Shown piece after piece: positions 34,548-43,316 of a stretch of 48,547 bases of DNA. The notes under the pieces are model-generated. The model worked only from the letters and a program-made list of their open reading frames with translations, had not been told where the DNA came from and did no database searches. The stretch spans positions 1 through 48,547 of the forward strand of contig NZ_JAAKZX010000057.1 of the NCBI RefSeq assembly GCF_011045025.1. The letters are read 5' to 3'. The stretch's first letter is position 1. Every line of letters starts with the position of its first letter. The translations under genes and the position numbers were made by a program. The stretch comes from Streptomyces ureilyticus (GTDB taxonomy: Bacteria > Actinomycetota > Actinomycetes > Streptomycetales > Streptomycetaceae).

Positions 34548-35420
34548 ATGCAGATTGGCGTCACCACGCCGACCGGCAAGGTGGGATCACGCGTCACCGA
34601 GCTGCTGATCCAGGCAGGAGTCCGGCCCACGCTGTTGCTCCGGGACCCCTCGAGGCTGAGCCCCGAAGTCTCCGGGAAGGTCCACGCCGTGCGATGCGAC
34701 CAGCGCGACACCGACGCGGTCGTCGAGGCCACCAAGGGCGTCGACGCGCTGTTCTGGGTCGCCCCTCCCATCCCCGGCCCGGACCCGGTCGCCGCGTATG
34801 CCTCGATGGGGGGCAACGCCGTGCGCGCCATCCAGCACAACGGCATCGGCCGGACGGTCTTCTTGAGCAGTGTGGGCGCCGAGAAGCGCCACGGCGTCGG
34901 CGAGATCGACGGACTCGCCCGGACCGAGGAGCAGCTCGACAGGCTGGACGTCGCAGTCACTCACTTGCGTTGCGGGTACTTCTTCTCGAATCTCCTGCTG
35001 AGCCTGGACCAGCTCAAACAGGGCGTCCTGGCCACGACGTTCCCGCTCGACTACTCGATGCCCTGGGTCGACCCGCGCGATATCGGAGACGTCGCCGCCG
35101 CCAGGTTGCTCCATGAGGGGTGGTCAGGCCGGCAGGTACAGGCTGTCCACGGGCCGTGCGACCTCACGTTCGCGCAGGTGGCGGAGATCGTCTCGCAGTC
35201 CACCGGCAGGTCGGTCAAGGCTGTGGAGATCAGCGATGACGACCTTCGCAAGACGCTCCTGGAGGGAGGGCTCGGCGCCAAGCAGGTCGAGGGGTTCGTG
35301 GGTATGCCCGCCGGTCTGAGGGAGGATTTCACCCCCGAGGACGAGCGCTCCCTCCTGACGACGACCCCCACCGGGCTCGGCGCCTGGGCACACACCGTGC
35401 TGCGCCCACTTCTCGCATGA
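34548..35420 (+). CDS. NmrA-like NAD(P)-binding oxidoreductase
   Basis: 290 aa, atypical short-chain-dehydrogenase fold: N-terminal nucleotide site GVTTPTGKVGSRVTELL, VDALFWVAPP, TVFLSSVGAEKRHG and THLRCGYFFSNLL. It resembles quinone-reductase/NmrA-type proteins rather than a catalytic Tyr-Lys SDR. GGGGAG lies 8 nt before ATG 34548. It is intact, unlike both neighbours. A reductive tailoring or redox-sensing role is possible; the substrate is unknown. Confidence 0.78.
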   Translation: MQIGVTTPTGKVGSRVTELLIQAGVRPTLLLRDPSRLSPEVSGKVHAVRCDQRDTDAVVEATKGVDALFWVAPPIPGPDPVAAYASMGGNAVRAIQHNGIGRTVFLSSVGAEKRHGVGEIDGLARTEEQLDRLDVAVTHLRCGYFFSNLLLSLDQLKQGVLATTFPLDYSMPWVDPRDIGDVAAARLLHEGWSGRQVQAVHGPCDLTFAQVAEIVSQSTGRSVKAVEISDDDLRKTLLEGGLGAKQVEGFVGMPAGLREDFTPEDERSLLTTTPTGLGAWAHTVLRPLLA

Positions 35421-35528
35421 AGCCGTCGCGCGACCGGAGACGACCGCCGCCGAGGGACGCGGCGTCCCTGATCCGCGGATCGCCCGACCACAACCCACGT
35501 ACACCCCCCCCTCGAACGGAGAAGGGCA

Positions 35529-36659
35529 ATGACCTCTCGGCGGATACTCCTGTTCGCCTTCGATTTCCAGGGCCCGGCTCACTTGTCCGCAGGACTGTGG
35601 CGCCATGAGAGCGACCGGGGCTACCGCTACACGGACCAGCGGTACTGGAACGACTACGCCAAGCTGCTGGAAGAAGCCCGGTTCGACGGCGTCTTCTTCG
35701 CCGACGACGCCGGCTACCACGACGTGTATCAGAGCAGTGTCGCCGAAGCGCTCGCGGACGCGGCGCAGCTTCCGGCCAACCACCCGCTGCTCCTGATCTC
35801 GACGATGGCCGGCGTCACCGACAACCTGGGCTTCGGCGTGACCGCGTCGACCTCCTACGAGCACCCCTACGCACTGGCCTGCCGCTTCACCACCCTTGAT
35901 CACCTGACGGACGGCCGGGGGGTGGGCCGGAATGTGGTGACCTCCTACTCCGACAGCGCGGCCCGCAACTTGGGCGTCGACCGGGCTCAAACGGCAGGTC
36001 GACGCGATAACGAGGGTTCGCCGCCGAAGCCGGGCGTAACCCCAAGAGCGTGAAGGTGCTGGAAATGCTCAGTGTGATCTGCGCTCCCACTGACGAGGCC
36101 GCCCAGGCCAAGTACGAGTCCCATCGCCGAACTGGTCAGCGACACCGGCGCGATGGCCCGCTACAGCGGCTGGAGCGGGCTGGACCTGTCCCAGCTGTAC
36201 CCCGACGTGCCGATCAGGTACGCCAAGACCGACGCCGGACGGACCATGATCGGCATAATCTCCAAGCTGGACCCCGACAAGAAATGGACGTCCCGCGACA
36301 TTGCCGAGTTCATCGGCATCGGCGGCTTCGGCCCCACCATCGTCGGCTCGCCTGGCACGGCCGCCGACGAACTCATCCGCTGGATGGAGGTGACCGGCGT
36401 CGACGGGTTCAACGTCGGTCACGCGGTGAAGTACCAGGACATCGCCGACTTCATCGAGCTCGTAGTCCCCGAACTCCAGCGCCGCGGCGTGATGTGGAGC
36501 GAGTACGAAGGGTCCACGCTGCGCGAGAAGCTGTACGGGCCCGGTGTCGTCCGGCTCCGCGACGACCACCCCGGACACCGCCTCGCCCGTCGGCCCACCC
36601 GGCCGCACACACCGAAAGTCCCGGAGGCCCGGCCGGCCGCACAGGGCGCGAGCCTGTGA
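35529..36659 (+). pseudogene. FMN-dependent monooxygenase (NtaA/DmoA family), internally deleted and frameshifted
   Basis: ATG 35529 has GGAGAAGG upstream. The first ~155 residues are family-typical: ILLFAFDFQGPAHLSAGLW, RFDGVFFADD, ASTSYEHPYALACRF and GRGVGRNVVTSYSDSAARN. After VDRA the frame breaks near 35990 and about 130 residues are missing. The C-terminal part resumes as AEAGRNPKSVKVLEML, shifts again near 36122 and continues IAELVSDTGAMARYSGWSG to the end. These two-component enzymes hydroxylate small or aromatic substrates with FMNH2. Loss here could mean the A ring is no longer hydroxylated by this route. The target is inferred from context. Confidence 0.75.
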
Positions 36660-36765
36660 CGCGCGCTGCACAACCCGGCGTGACCAAAGAACGCTCACTC
36701 ATCGCCCTCGGTTCGCCCGCTGTCATGGACACCCGCTGCACGGAATCGATCATCTAGGAGTCAAC

Positions 36766-38163
36766 GTGAGTACGGATCTCGAAGAATTCGTCGACCGGCA
36801 GGGGCGGAGCGAGGAGGTCGAACGGGTCCGAAGGCTGATCGACGAGCACAACGTCAAGTACATATACTTCCAGTTCGTCTCGGTCACAGGACGTGTGCTG
36901 GGCAAAGGCGCTCCCGCGCATTGCTGGGGGAAGTTCGCCGACACGGGCTTCCAACTCGTCTATGGCGCGACCGCCAACTTGTTCACCGACCGTTCCGGGG
37001 AGTACATCGGGTACGGCGCCGAGGCCCGGGAGCTTGTGGGCATTCCCGAACCCGAGACGTTCCGGATCCTCCCCTGGGATCCGAGCACCGCGCGCGTGTT
37101 CTGCACGTTGTTCCGAGGCCGCGAGGAAGAAGACGATCCGGGTGCCTTCCTGACCTCCGACTGCCGCGGCAACCTGAGGCGGATCCACGAAGACTTCCGA
37201 CGTGAGACTGGCCTGCGGCTGCGTATGGGCACCGAGCCCGAGATGATGTGGCTGAAACTCAATCCGGACGGTACCCCGTCCGTCGAAGGCAAGACGCAGC
37301 CCTACTGCTATCACATCGATCAGTTCGCCGAGCTGCAGCCTGTGATTCATCGAGTCATCGAGTACGGCGAGGCGATGGGGCTGACGATGATCCAAGGCGA
37401 TCATGAGGACGCCCCGGGCCAGTTGGAGCTGAACTTCGCATTCGACGACGCCGGTGTGACCGCGGACAATCTCACCGTCTACCGGCAGATATGCCGCCAG
37501 GTAGGCCGGGAGATGAACCTGTATCCGTGCTTCATGCCGAAGCCGTTCATGGGTTCGTCCGCGAATGGGTGTCACCACAACATTTCCCTGTGGCAAGGAG
37601 ACGAGAACGTCTTCCTCCCCGAAGGAGACGACCCTCGGCTGCCGAGCAAGACCGGGTTGCATGCCATCGGCGGAGTTCTGGAGCACCTGGAAGCCCTGAC
37701 GTGTATCACCGCTCCGACGGTCAACTCCTACCGCAGGTTCTGGGATGCGGGGTTCTGGGCCCCGCTGTTCGCCGACTGGGGGTTCCAGAACCGGACCACC
37801 GCGCTGCGGGTCAGCGCCCCCGGGAGGTTCGAATACCGCTCCGTCGACTCGGCGGTCAACCCCTACCTGTCCTTCGCGGCGCTGCTGAAAGCGATGCAGG
37901 ACGGGATCCAGCGCAATCTCGACCCGGGGCCGCCCGAAGAGCGCAACATCTATGACGCGATAGCGAGCGGCAAGAAGGTCAAGAAGATCCCCCTGAACCT
38001 AGGCGACGCGCTTCGCGCTCTGGAGACCGACACAGTCGTCCGAGAGGCCTTGCCCGGCGACATGTACCGCGTGTTCCACCACTACAAGAACGACGAGTGG
38101 GAGCGATTCTGTGCCGCGGTGACCGAATGGGACGTCAAGGAGTACCTCGATGTCCTTCCGTGA
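36766..38163 (+). CDS. Glutamine-synthetase-family ligase
   Basis: 465 aa. Conserved GS blocks are present: MGTEPEMMW with metal-ligand Glu residues, GDHEDAPGQLELNF, SANGCHHNISLW with the ammonium/glutamate-site His, APGRFEYRSVD and NPYLSFAALLKAMQDG. AGGAG 7 nt upstream supports GTG 36766. It could be a true glutamine synthetase feeding the amide nitrogen to TrpG and the AsnB-like enzyme, or a gamma-glutamyl-amide ligase as in GlnT-type operons; sequence alone does not decide. It stands between the PBD operon and the trp block. Confidence 0.82.
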   Translation: MSTDLEEFVDRQGRSEEVERVRRLIDEHNVKYIYFQFVSVTGRVLGKGAPAHCWGKFADTGFQLVYGATANLFTDRSGEYIGYGAEARELVGIPEPETFRILPWDPSTARVFCTLFRGREEEDDPGAFLTSDCRGNLRRIHEDFRRETGLRLRMGTEPEMMWLKLNPDGTPSVEGKTQPYCYHIDQFAELQPVIHRVIEYGEAMGLTMIQGDHEDAPGQLELNFAFDDAGVTADNLTVYRQICRQVGREMNLYPCFMPKPFMGSSANGCHHNISLWQGDENVFLPEGDDPRLPSKTGLHAIGGVLEHLEALTCITAPTVNSYRRFWDAGFWAPLFADWGFQNRTTALRVSAPGRFEYRSVDSAVNPYLSFAALLKAMQDGIQRNLDPGPPEERNIYDAIASGKKVKKIPLNLGDALRALETDTVVREALPGDMYRVFHHYKNDEWERFCAAVTEWDVKEYLDVLP

Positions 38164-38189
38164 GTCGGCATCAGAGAGGGGAGCGCGTG

Positions 38190-38243
38190 ATGCGCGGCAT
38201 TGCCGGGATCATTCATCGTCACAGCCCGGGACACTCGGCATGA
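38190..38243 (+). pseudogene. 17-codon relic resembling the start of a class II glutamine amidotransferase
   Basis: ATG 38190 (GGGGAG just upstream) reads MRGIAGIIHRHSPGHSA and stops. MxGIAGIIHR is the N-terminal signature of GlxB/AsnB-type glutaminases, with Arg in place of the catalytic Cys2. In Streptomyces, GlnT-type glutamine synthetases are often followed by such a gene. It might instead be a leader peptide for trpE, but it has no Trp codons. Confidence 0.4.
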
Positions 38244-38275
38244 CTCCTCCGCTGCCCACAATGCCGTCCTGATAG

Positions 38276-38291
38276 CCCCCCATGAAGGGGG
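38276..38291. terminator. Hairpin between the GS-like gene and trpE
   Basis: ccccc-catgaa-ggggg forms a strong 5-bp GC stem 115 bp after the GS stop and 80 bp before trpE. There is no U-tract. It could be a terminator or part of an attenuator. No Trp-codon leader peptide was found. Confidence 0.4.
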
Positions 38292-38372
38292 TTACGCCGC
38301 CACCATGACGAAGATCTCTTTTCCCCTCTCAGCGTGTCGATCCGTTGGATCACGTCTACTCAGGAAAGCGAT

Positions 38373-39869
38373 ATGACCACCTATCTCGACGAAGACGTCA
38401 ATCGGAAAGTGGCGCTGGAAAGCGCCACTGTACCGGATCGTGCTACTGCCACCGCCCTGGCCTTGGACCACGAAGTGGTGCCTCTTTACCAGGAGTTCCT
38501 GAGTGACGAGATGAGCCCCATAACCGCCTTCTCGGTGCTGTGCGACCCCGACGAGCCGGGCTTCCTGTTGGAGAGTGTGCCTGTCTCTGGGGGGGTCGCC
38601 CGCTACTCATACGTCGGCCACCGTCCCGTACGGTTCTCGCTGCCCCAAGGCGATCCGCTGGCCACAGTCGAACCGTGGCTTGCCCGCTCGGCGGCGTTTG
38701 TGCCGGGGCTGCCGCCGTTTCATGGCGGCGTCGTCGGGTACCTGGGCTTTGAGGCCGCACGGCACTTTGAGCAACTCCCTGTCGCAGAGGGCACCCCGAC
38801 GGGTCTGCCGGAATCGGGCTTTCTGGCCGTTGACGAATTGGTCGTTTTCGACCACGCCACCCGACGTGTCCTGCTCATCACTCTGTATCGCCCCGCAGCG
38901 GAGGACTATGACACTGCGGTGGCCCGCATCGTGCGGCTCGGTGACCGGCTGCGCAGTGCTGGCCCAGCCGGCGGGTTTGCCGGCCGCCCGATGTACCGCA
39001 CCGATGCTGACGACCGTGATCCTCTGATCGGGTGGTCATTCAATCTCACCGAAGACGAGTTCACTGACCGGGTTTCCCGCGCCCGGGACTACATCGCTGC
39101 TGGCGATGCCTACCAGATCGTGCTTTCCCGGCGAATGAGCCGCCCTCTGCGCACCCGGCCCTTGGACCTGTACCGGCACCTGCGGGCAACCAACCCGTCG
39201 CCGTACATGTACCACCTAAGCCTCGGAGAGGGGCGGCACATCATCGGCGCCTCGCCCGAAGTGCTTGTCAAGGCAGAGGGCGGCCGGGTGGTGACGCGCC
39301 CTTTGGCTGGTACCCGGCCCCGCCATCCCGACCCGCAGACAGACCGCGAGCTGGAGGGCGAACTACTCGCCGACGACAAGGAACGAGCCGAGCACCTCAT
39401 GCTCGTCGACCTTGGTCGTAACGATCTGGGGCGGGTCACTGAGCCCGGCACGGTTCAGGTGGAGCGACTGATGGAGGTGGAGCGCTTTTCGCACGTGATG
39501 CACCTGTCATCTACAGTCTCCGGCCAACTGGCTTACGGCTGCACGGCAGTGGACGCACTGCGCGCCGCCTTTCCGGCCGGCACGCTCTCCGGTGCTCCCA
39601 AGATCAGGGCCATGGAGATCATCGCTGAACTGGAACCCCAGCAGCGCGGTGTCTACGGCGGGGCCCTGGGCTTCGCCGGCTTCAACGGCCACCTCGACTT
39701 CGCTATCGCCCTGCGCACCATGGTCGTCGCTGACGATCATGTACATGTCCAGGCTGGCGCGGGTATCGTTGCTGACTCCGATCCTGCCTCCGAGTATCGC
39801 GAGACCCTGCACAAGTCCCGCGCGATGATCACGGCTGTCGGGCATGCGGAGGCAGAGGCGTCATGGTGA
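38373..39869 (+). CDS. trpE: Anthranilate synthase component I
   Basis: 498 aa. Chorismate-binding motifs are complete: GDAYQIVLSRRM, SPEVLVKAEGG, LAGTRPRHPDP, MLVDLGRNDLGRV, AAFPAGTLSGAPKIRAME and QAGAGIVADSDP. The feedback-site elements LLES (FLLESVPVSG) and NPSPYMY are present, so tryptophan inhibition may persist. AGGAAAG 7 nt before ATG 38373 decides the start. Converts chorismate plus TrpG-derived ammonia to anthranilate, the presumed A-ring precursor here. Overlaps trpG by 7 bp. Confidence 0.93.
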   Translation: MTTYLDEDVNRKVALESATVPDRATATALALDHEVVPLYQEFLSDEMSPITAFSVLCDPDEPGFLLESVPVSGGVARYSYVGHRPVRFSLPQGDPLATVEPWLARSAAFVPGLPPFHGGVVGYLGFEAARHFEQLPVAEGTPTGLPESGFLAVDELVVFDHATRRVLLITLYRPAAEDYDTAVARIVRLGDRLRSAGPAGGFAGRPMYRTDADDRDPLIGWSFNLTEDEFTDRVSRARDYIAAGDAYQIVLSRRMSRPLRTRPLDLYRHLRATNPSPYMYHLSLGEGRHIIGASPEVLVKAEGGRVVTRPLAGTRPRHPDPQTDRELEGELLADDKERAEHLMLVDLGRNDLGRVTEPGTVQVERLMEVERFSHVMHLSSTVSGQLAYGCTAVDALRAAFPAGTLSGAPKIRAMEIIAELEPQQRGVYGGALGFAGFNGHLDFAIALRTMVVADDHVHVQAGAGIVADSDPASEYRETLHKSRAMITAVGHAEAEASW

Positions 39870-40603
39870 CCGACGCAGGTCCCAAGTCCGTAGTCCGCCC
39901 GCGCGTCGCGGTGATCGACAACTACGACTCGTTCACTTACAACCTCGTGCACTATCTCGCCGAGCTGGGCGCTGCTCCCTCGGTGTTCCGCAACGACGCC
40001 ACCACCATTGCCGAACTCGCCTCGTACAGGATGGTGGTGATATCCCCTGGCCCGTGCACCCCGGCCGAGGCGGGCATCTCCGTCGAGGCGGTCCGTGCCC
40101 TCAGTGGGCGGCTCCCGATTCTTGGTGTCTGTCTCGGTCACCAGTGTATCGCCGACGCTTTTGGCGGATCCGTGGTGCGCGGTGAGCCGGTGCATGGCAA
40201 GACAGCGTTGGTGCGTCACGAAGGCAGCGGTGTGTTCGCCGGACTGCCCGACCCGATCACCGCCACTCGCTACCACTCGCTAGTGGTCGGACCGGACGAC
40301 CTGCCGCCCGGGCTGAGCATCGTCGCCCGCACCCCAGAAGGCATCGTCATGGGCTTACGTCAGCGCGACCACCCGACGTACGGCGTTCAGTTCCACCCCG
40401 AGTCGATACTCACCCCCCACGGTAAACAGTTGATCGCAAACTTCTTGGAGTTCGGCGATGATTGGCCTGCTGCGAATACTCGCCCGGCGCAGACTGACGA
40501 AGCTGGAGTCTGCCGAGGCGTTGCGCGCAATCATGCGCGGAGAGGCCACAACAGCTACAGCTCAGATAGCCGGATTCGCGCTGTCCATTACGGTCCATGG
40601 TGA
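39863..40603 (+). CDS. trpG: Anthranilate synthase component II (glutamine amidotransferase)
   Basis: Class I amidotransferase: VIDNYDSFTYNLVHYL, ISPGPCTPAEAG, nucleophile Cys in LGVCLGHQC and the His-Glu pair in VQFHPES. The family normally ends near LIANFLEFGDD (about residue 205). Here the frame runs on to 246 aa and overlaps the trpD-like gene by 146 bp, so the last ~40 residues look like read-through of the next gene rather than a domain. Supplies ammonia to TrpE. Confidence 0.9.
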   Translation: MVTDAGPKSVVRPRVAVIDNYDSFTYNLVHYLAELGAAPSVFRNDATTIAELASYRMVVISPGPCTPAEAGISVEAVRALSGRLPILGVCLGHQCIADAFGGSVVRGEPVHGKTALVRHEGSGVFAGLPDPITATRYHSLVVGPDDLPPGLSIVARTPEGIVMGLRQRDHPTYGVQFHPESILTPHGKQLIANFLEFGDDWPAANTRPAQTDEAGVCRGVARNHARRGHNSYSSDSRIRAVHYGPW

Positions 40604-40981
40604 GTCTGCCGACGAGCCGACTGGAATGGCCCATGCAGCTCGCGAGTTCGCAACTCCGGTGAAATCAGAGGGCAACGTACCCGACACCTGCGGTACCGGT
40701 GGGGACGCCCCGGGCACCTTCAACGTTTCCACCGCCTCGGCGCTGGTGGCGGCTGCTTGCGGGGTACGCGTCGCCGACCGAGGCAATCGCAGTGCGTCCT
40801 CGGCATGTGGCAGCGCGGACGTGGAGGAACTCGGCGTTCGTATTGATCTTGATGCCCCGCTACGCACCTCGGCGTACCGAGCCCGCACCTTGTCGAACCG
40901 ATGGCGGAGGCCCTCGACCGACTGGGTATCGCGCGCGCTCTCCCGGCCCGGGTCATGGAGCTGCGCGACGGCAGCGACTGA
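40458..40981 (+). pseudogene. trpD: Anthranilate phosphoribosyltransferase with internal deletion
   Basis: ATG 40458 starts a normal TrpD N-terminus: MIGLLRILARR, GEATTATAQIAGFAL, the PRPP loop DTCGTGGDAPGTFNVSTAS. The usual KHGNRSxS site reads DRGNRSAS. At about 40870 the frame jumps from VRIDLDAP to LGVPSPHLVEPMAEALDRLG, skipping roughly 85-90 residues, and stops at 40981 well short of the normal ~345 aa. The enzyme should be inactive, so anthranilate would not be drawn into tryptophan by this block. Confidence 0.8.
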
Positions 40982-41118
40982 TCACGGACTGCGTCCGGGC
41001 CGCGATCTTGGCAACTCTGGGACTACCGGGAGGCGGTGTGACACGCAAATCGAGCGATGGCCACGGTGAAGCGGATGTGCAGGGTGACCGTACGGCTCGG
41101 CAAGGCGGAAGCGGCACT

Positions 41119-41889
41119 GTGAGTGACGTGCTGACAGAGCTTGTGGCCCAGGCCGTGGAACAAACTGCGCGCCGTCGGAAGCCGCGCGGCGACGCCGAGT
41201 TGTCGGTGCTGGCCAGTGCGGCGCCGGAGCCCCGTGATTTCGTCGCGGCGCTGTGCGCCCAGGGGTTGTCAGTCATTGCGGAAGTGAAGCCGCGCAGCAC
41301 GTCCCAGGGCTCGCTTACCCATGACTACCGGCCCATCGAACTTGCCCGGGCCTATGAGATCGGCGGCGCCTCCTCCATCCCCACCCATGAGGTTGGCTTC
41401 GGCGGCAGCCCCGAACACCTACTCGCCACTCGGGACACTGTCGACATTCCCATCCTCCACGAGGATGTCATCGTCGACGAGTATCAGGTCTTAGAAGCAC
41501 GTGCTTTCGACGCCGACGCCCTGCTGCCGATCGTCGCGGCCCTGCCCACCGACCGCCTCGCAGAACTCCTCACCCAGACTCGTGAGCTGGGCATGGAGGC
41601 ACTGGTCGAGGTGCACGACGCCGACGAGGTGGACACCGCGCTTTCGGTCGGCGCCCAGATCATCGGCGTCAACCACCGCGCCCTGCGCGACTTCACGATC
41701 GACCGGGCTTCGTCCGCTCGCCTGCGGGACCGCATCGGCAGTCGGCAGGTGATCGTCGGCGAGAGCGGCATCCGCCATGCCGAGGACGCCCGGCGCCTGG
41801 CGGAGGCCGGCGTGGATGCCGTCCTCGCCGGGGAACTGCTCATGCGGGCCAAAGACCCCGCAACGGTGATTAAGGAACTGGCCCCATGA
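41119..41889 (+). CDS. trpC: Indole-3-glycerol-phosphate synthase-like protein, key lysine replaced
   Basis: 256 aa TIM barrel from GTG 41119. The E-x-K pair is kept (VIAEVKPRS, Glu55/Lys57), as are EALVEVHD, IGVNHRALRDF and VGESGI. The motif that carries the general-acid Lys (normally RKDFIxDPYQ) reads LHEDVIVDEYQ: Glu115 replaces Lys. Other conserved parts are also altered (RSTSQG for KSPSKG; IPTHEVGFGG). Ring closure activity is doubtful. The stop overlaps the DAHP synthase start (ATGA). Confidence 0.82.
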   Translation: MSDVLTELVAQAVEQTARRRKPRGDAELSVLASAAPEPRDFVAALCAQGLSVIAEVKPRSTSQGSLTHDYRPIELARAYEIGGASSIPTHEVGFGGSPEHLLATRDTVDIPILHEDVIVDEYQVLEARAFDADALLPIVAALPTDRLAELLTQTRELGMEALVEVHDADEVDTALSVGAQIIGVNHRALRDFTIDRASSARLRDRIGSRQVIVGESGIRHAEDARRLAEAGVDAVLAGELLMRAKDPATVIKELAP

Positions 41890-43316
41890 CAGTCAGCGGT
41901 ATGCACCCGTCGCTCACGGCTCCCCTCTCGGCTGCGGCGGACACGGCGAGTCAGCCACGTCCAGCCAGTTGGAGCCCGTCCTCCTGGCGCTCCTATCCCG
42001 CGAAGCAGCAGCCGGAGTGGCCCGACGCACAGCTCCTGCGGCGGGTGTCGGACACGCTGTCGATGCAGCCTCCGCTCGTCCTACCGGACGAGATCGCCGA
42101 CCTGCGGCAGGCGCTCGCCCAGGTCGCTGCTGGGGAGGGCTTTTTGCTCCAAGCCGGCGACTGCGCGGAGCGCTTCAGCTCGTGTACGGAGGAGGGCGTA
42201 CGCAGCAAGCTGAGCATGATCCTGCAGGTTGCTCTCCTCCTCACCTACGGTTCCGGACTGCCGGTGGTGAAGGTCGGCCGGATCGCGGGCCAGTTCGGCA
42301 AGCCACGCAGCCGACCCACAGAGGTGGTGGGCGGAGTGGAACTGCCCGCCTTCCGCGGCGACATCGTCAATGACCCGGAGTTCACCGCAGAGGCCCGCCG
42401 CCCCGACGCGGACCGCCTACTGCGCGCCTACTACCACTCCCTGGCGGCGTTGAACGTCCTGCGTGCTCTCACCCGCGGTGGCTGCGCTGACCTCGGGCAA
42501 GCTCACGCCTGGAACCAGGAGTTCGTTCGGCGCAGCCCGGCTGGTCGGCGCTATGAGAACGCGGCCGACGACATCACTTGGGCACTGCGCTTCATGTCCG
42601 CATGCGGGGTGGACACCCGCTTGCAGGCGGAGCTGCACCGGATCCAGCTCTACACCTCGCACGAGGCCTTGCTGCTTCCTTACGAACAAGCGCTGATCAG
42701 GTATGACGAGAGCCGGGGGGCCTGGTTTGACACCAGCGCGCACATGCTGTGGGTCGGTGAACGAACGCGCCAGCTCGACGGTGCGCATGTCGAGTTGCTG
42801 TCCGGCATTGACAACCCAATCGGTGTCAAAGTGGGCCCGTCCACCACCCCTGATCAACTGCGTGCCCTGTGCGAACGCTTGGACCCCGAGCGTACGGCTG
42901 GGCGACTGACGCTGATCAGCCGCCTCGGGGCCGGCCGAGCGGACAAGGTACTGGCACCGCTGATGCGTGCCGTACGGAACGCCGGTCACACCCCGGTGTG
43001 GGCGTGCGACCCGATGCACGGCAACACATTCATATCCAAAAGCGGCTACAAGACGCGCCGCCTGGCAGATATTGTCACCGAGATTGCAGAATTCTTCTCT
43101 GTGCACAATGAAGAAGGAACACATCCGGGCGGGATCCACCTTGAACTCACCGGGGACGATGTCACGGAATGCCTGGGCGGCGATCTGGAGGAAATTCTCG
43201 ATGATCACCTTGGCACTCGGTACGAGACGGCTTGCGATCCGCGCCTGAACACGGCCCAGTCGATTGAACTCGGATTTCTAGTAGCCGAGTTCCTGCGGGA
43301 GAGCCGTCCTGGGTAG
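41886..43316 (+). CDS. Class II DAHP synthase
   Basis: 476 aa. Signature segments are intact: LLQAGDCAERF, KVGRIAGQFGKPRS, FRGDIVND, DNPIGVKVGPSTTP, WACDPMHGNTF, GGIHLELTGDDVTECLGG and CDPRLNTAQSIEL. Catalyses PEP plus erythrose 4-phosphate to DAHP, the first shikimate step. A dedicated copy is common in clusters that consume chorismate (TomC in tomaymycin). Coupled to the trpC-like gene, it raises flux toward anthranilate. Confidence 0.93.
   Translation: MTVSGMHPSLTAPLSAAADTASQPRPASWSPSSWRSYPAKQQPEWPDAQLLRRVSDTLSMQPPLVLPDEIADLRQALAQVAAGEGFLLQAGDCAERFSSCTEEGVRSKLSMILQVALLLTYGSGLPVVKVGRIAGQFGKPRSRPTEVVGGVELPAFRGDIVNDPEFTAEARRPDADRLLRAYYHSLAALNVLRALTRGGCADLGQAHAWNQEFVRRSPAGRRYENAADDITWALRFMSACGVDTRLQAELHRIQLYTSHEALLLPYEQALIRYDESRGAWFDTSAHMLWVGERTRQLDGAHVELLSGIDNPIGVKVGPSTTPDQLRALCERLDPERTAGRLTLISRLGAGRADKVLAPLMRAVRNAGHTPVWACDPMHGNTFISKSGYKTRRLADIVTEIAEFFSVHNEEGTHPGGIHLELTGDDVTECLGGDLEEILDDHLGTRYETACDPRLNTAQSIELGFLVAEFLRESRPG

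Noticed and set aside
38163..38372. Tryptophan attenuator upstream of trpE
   Set aside because: A GC hairpin exists but no leader peptide with consecutive Trp codons was found.
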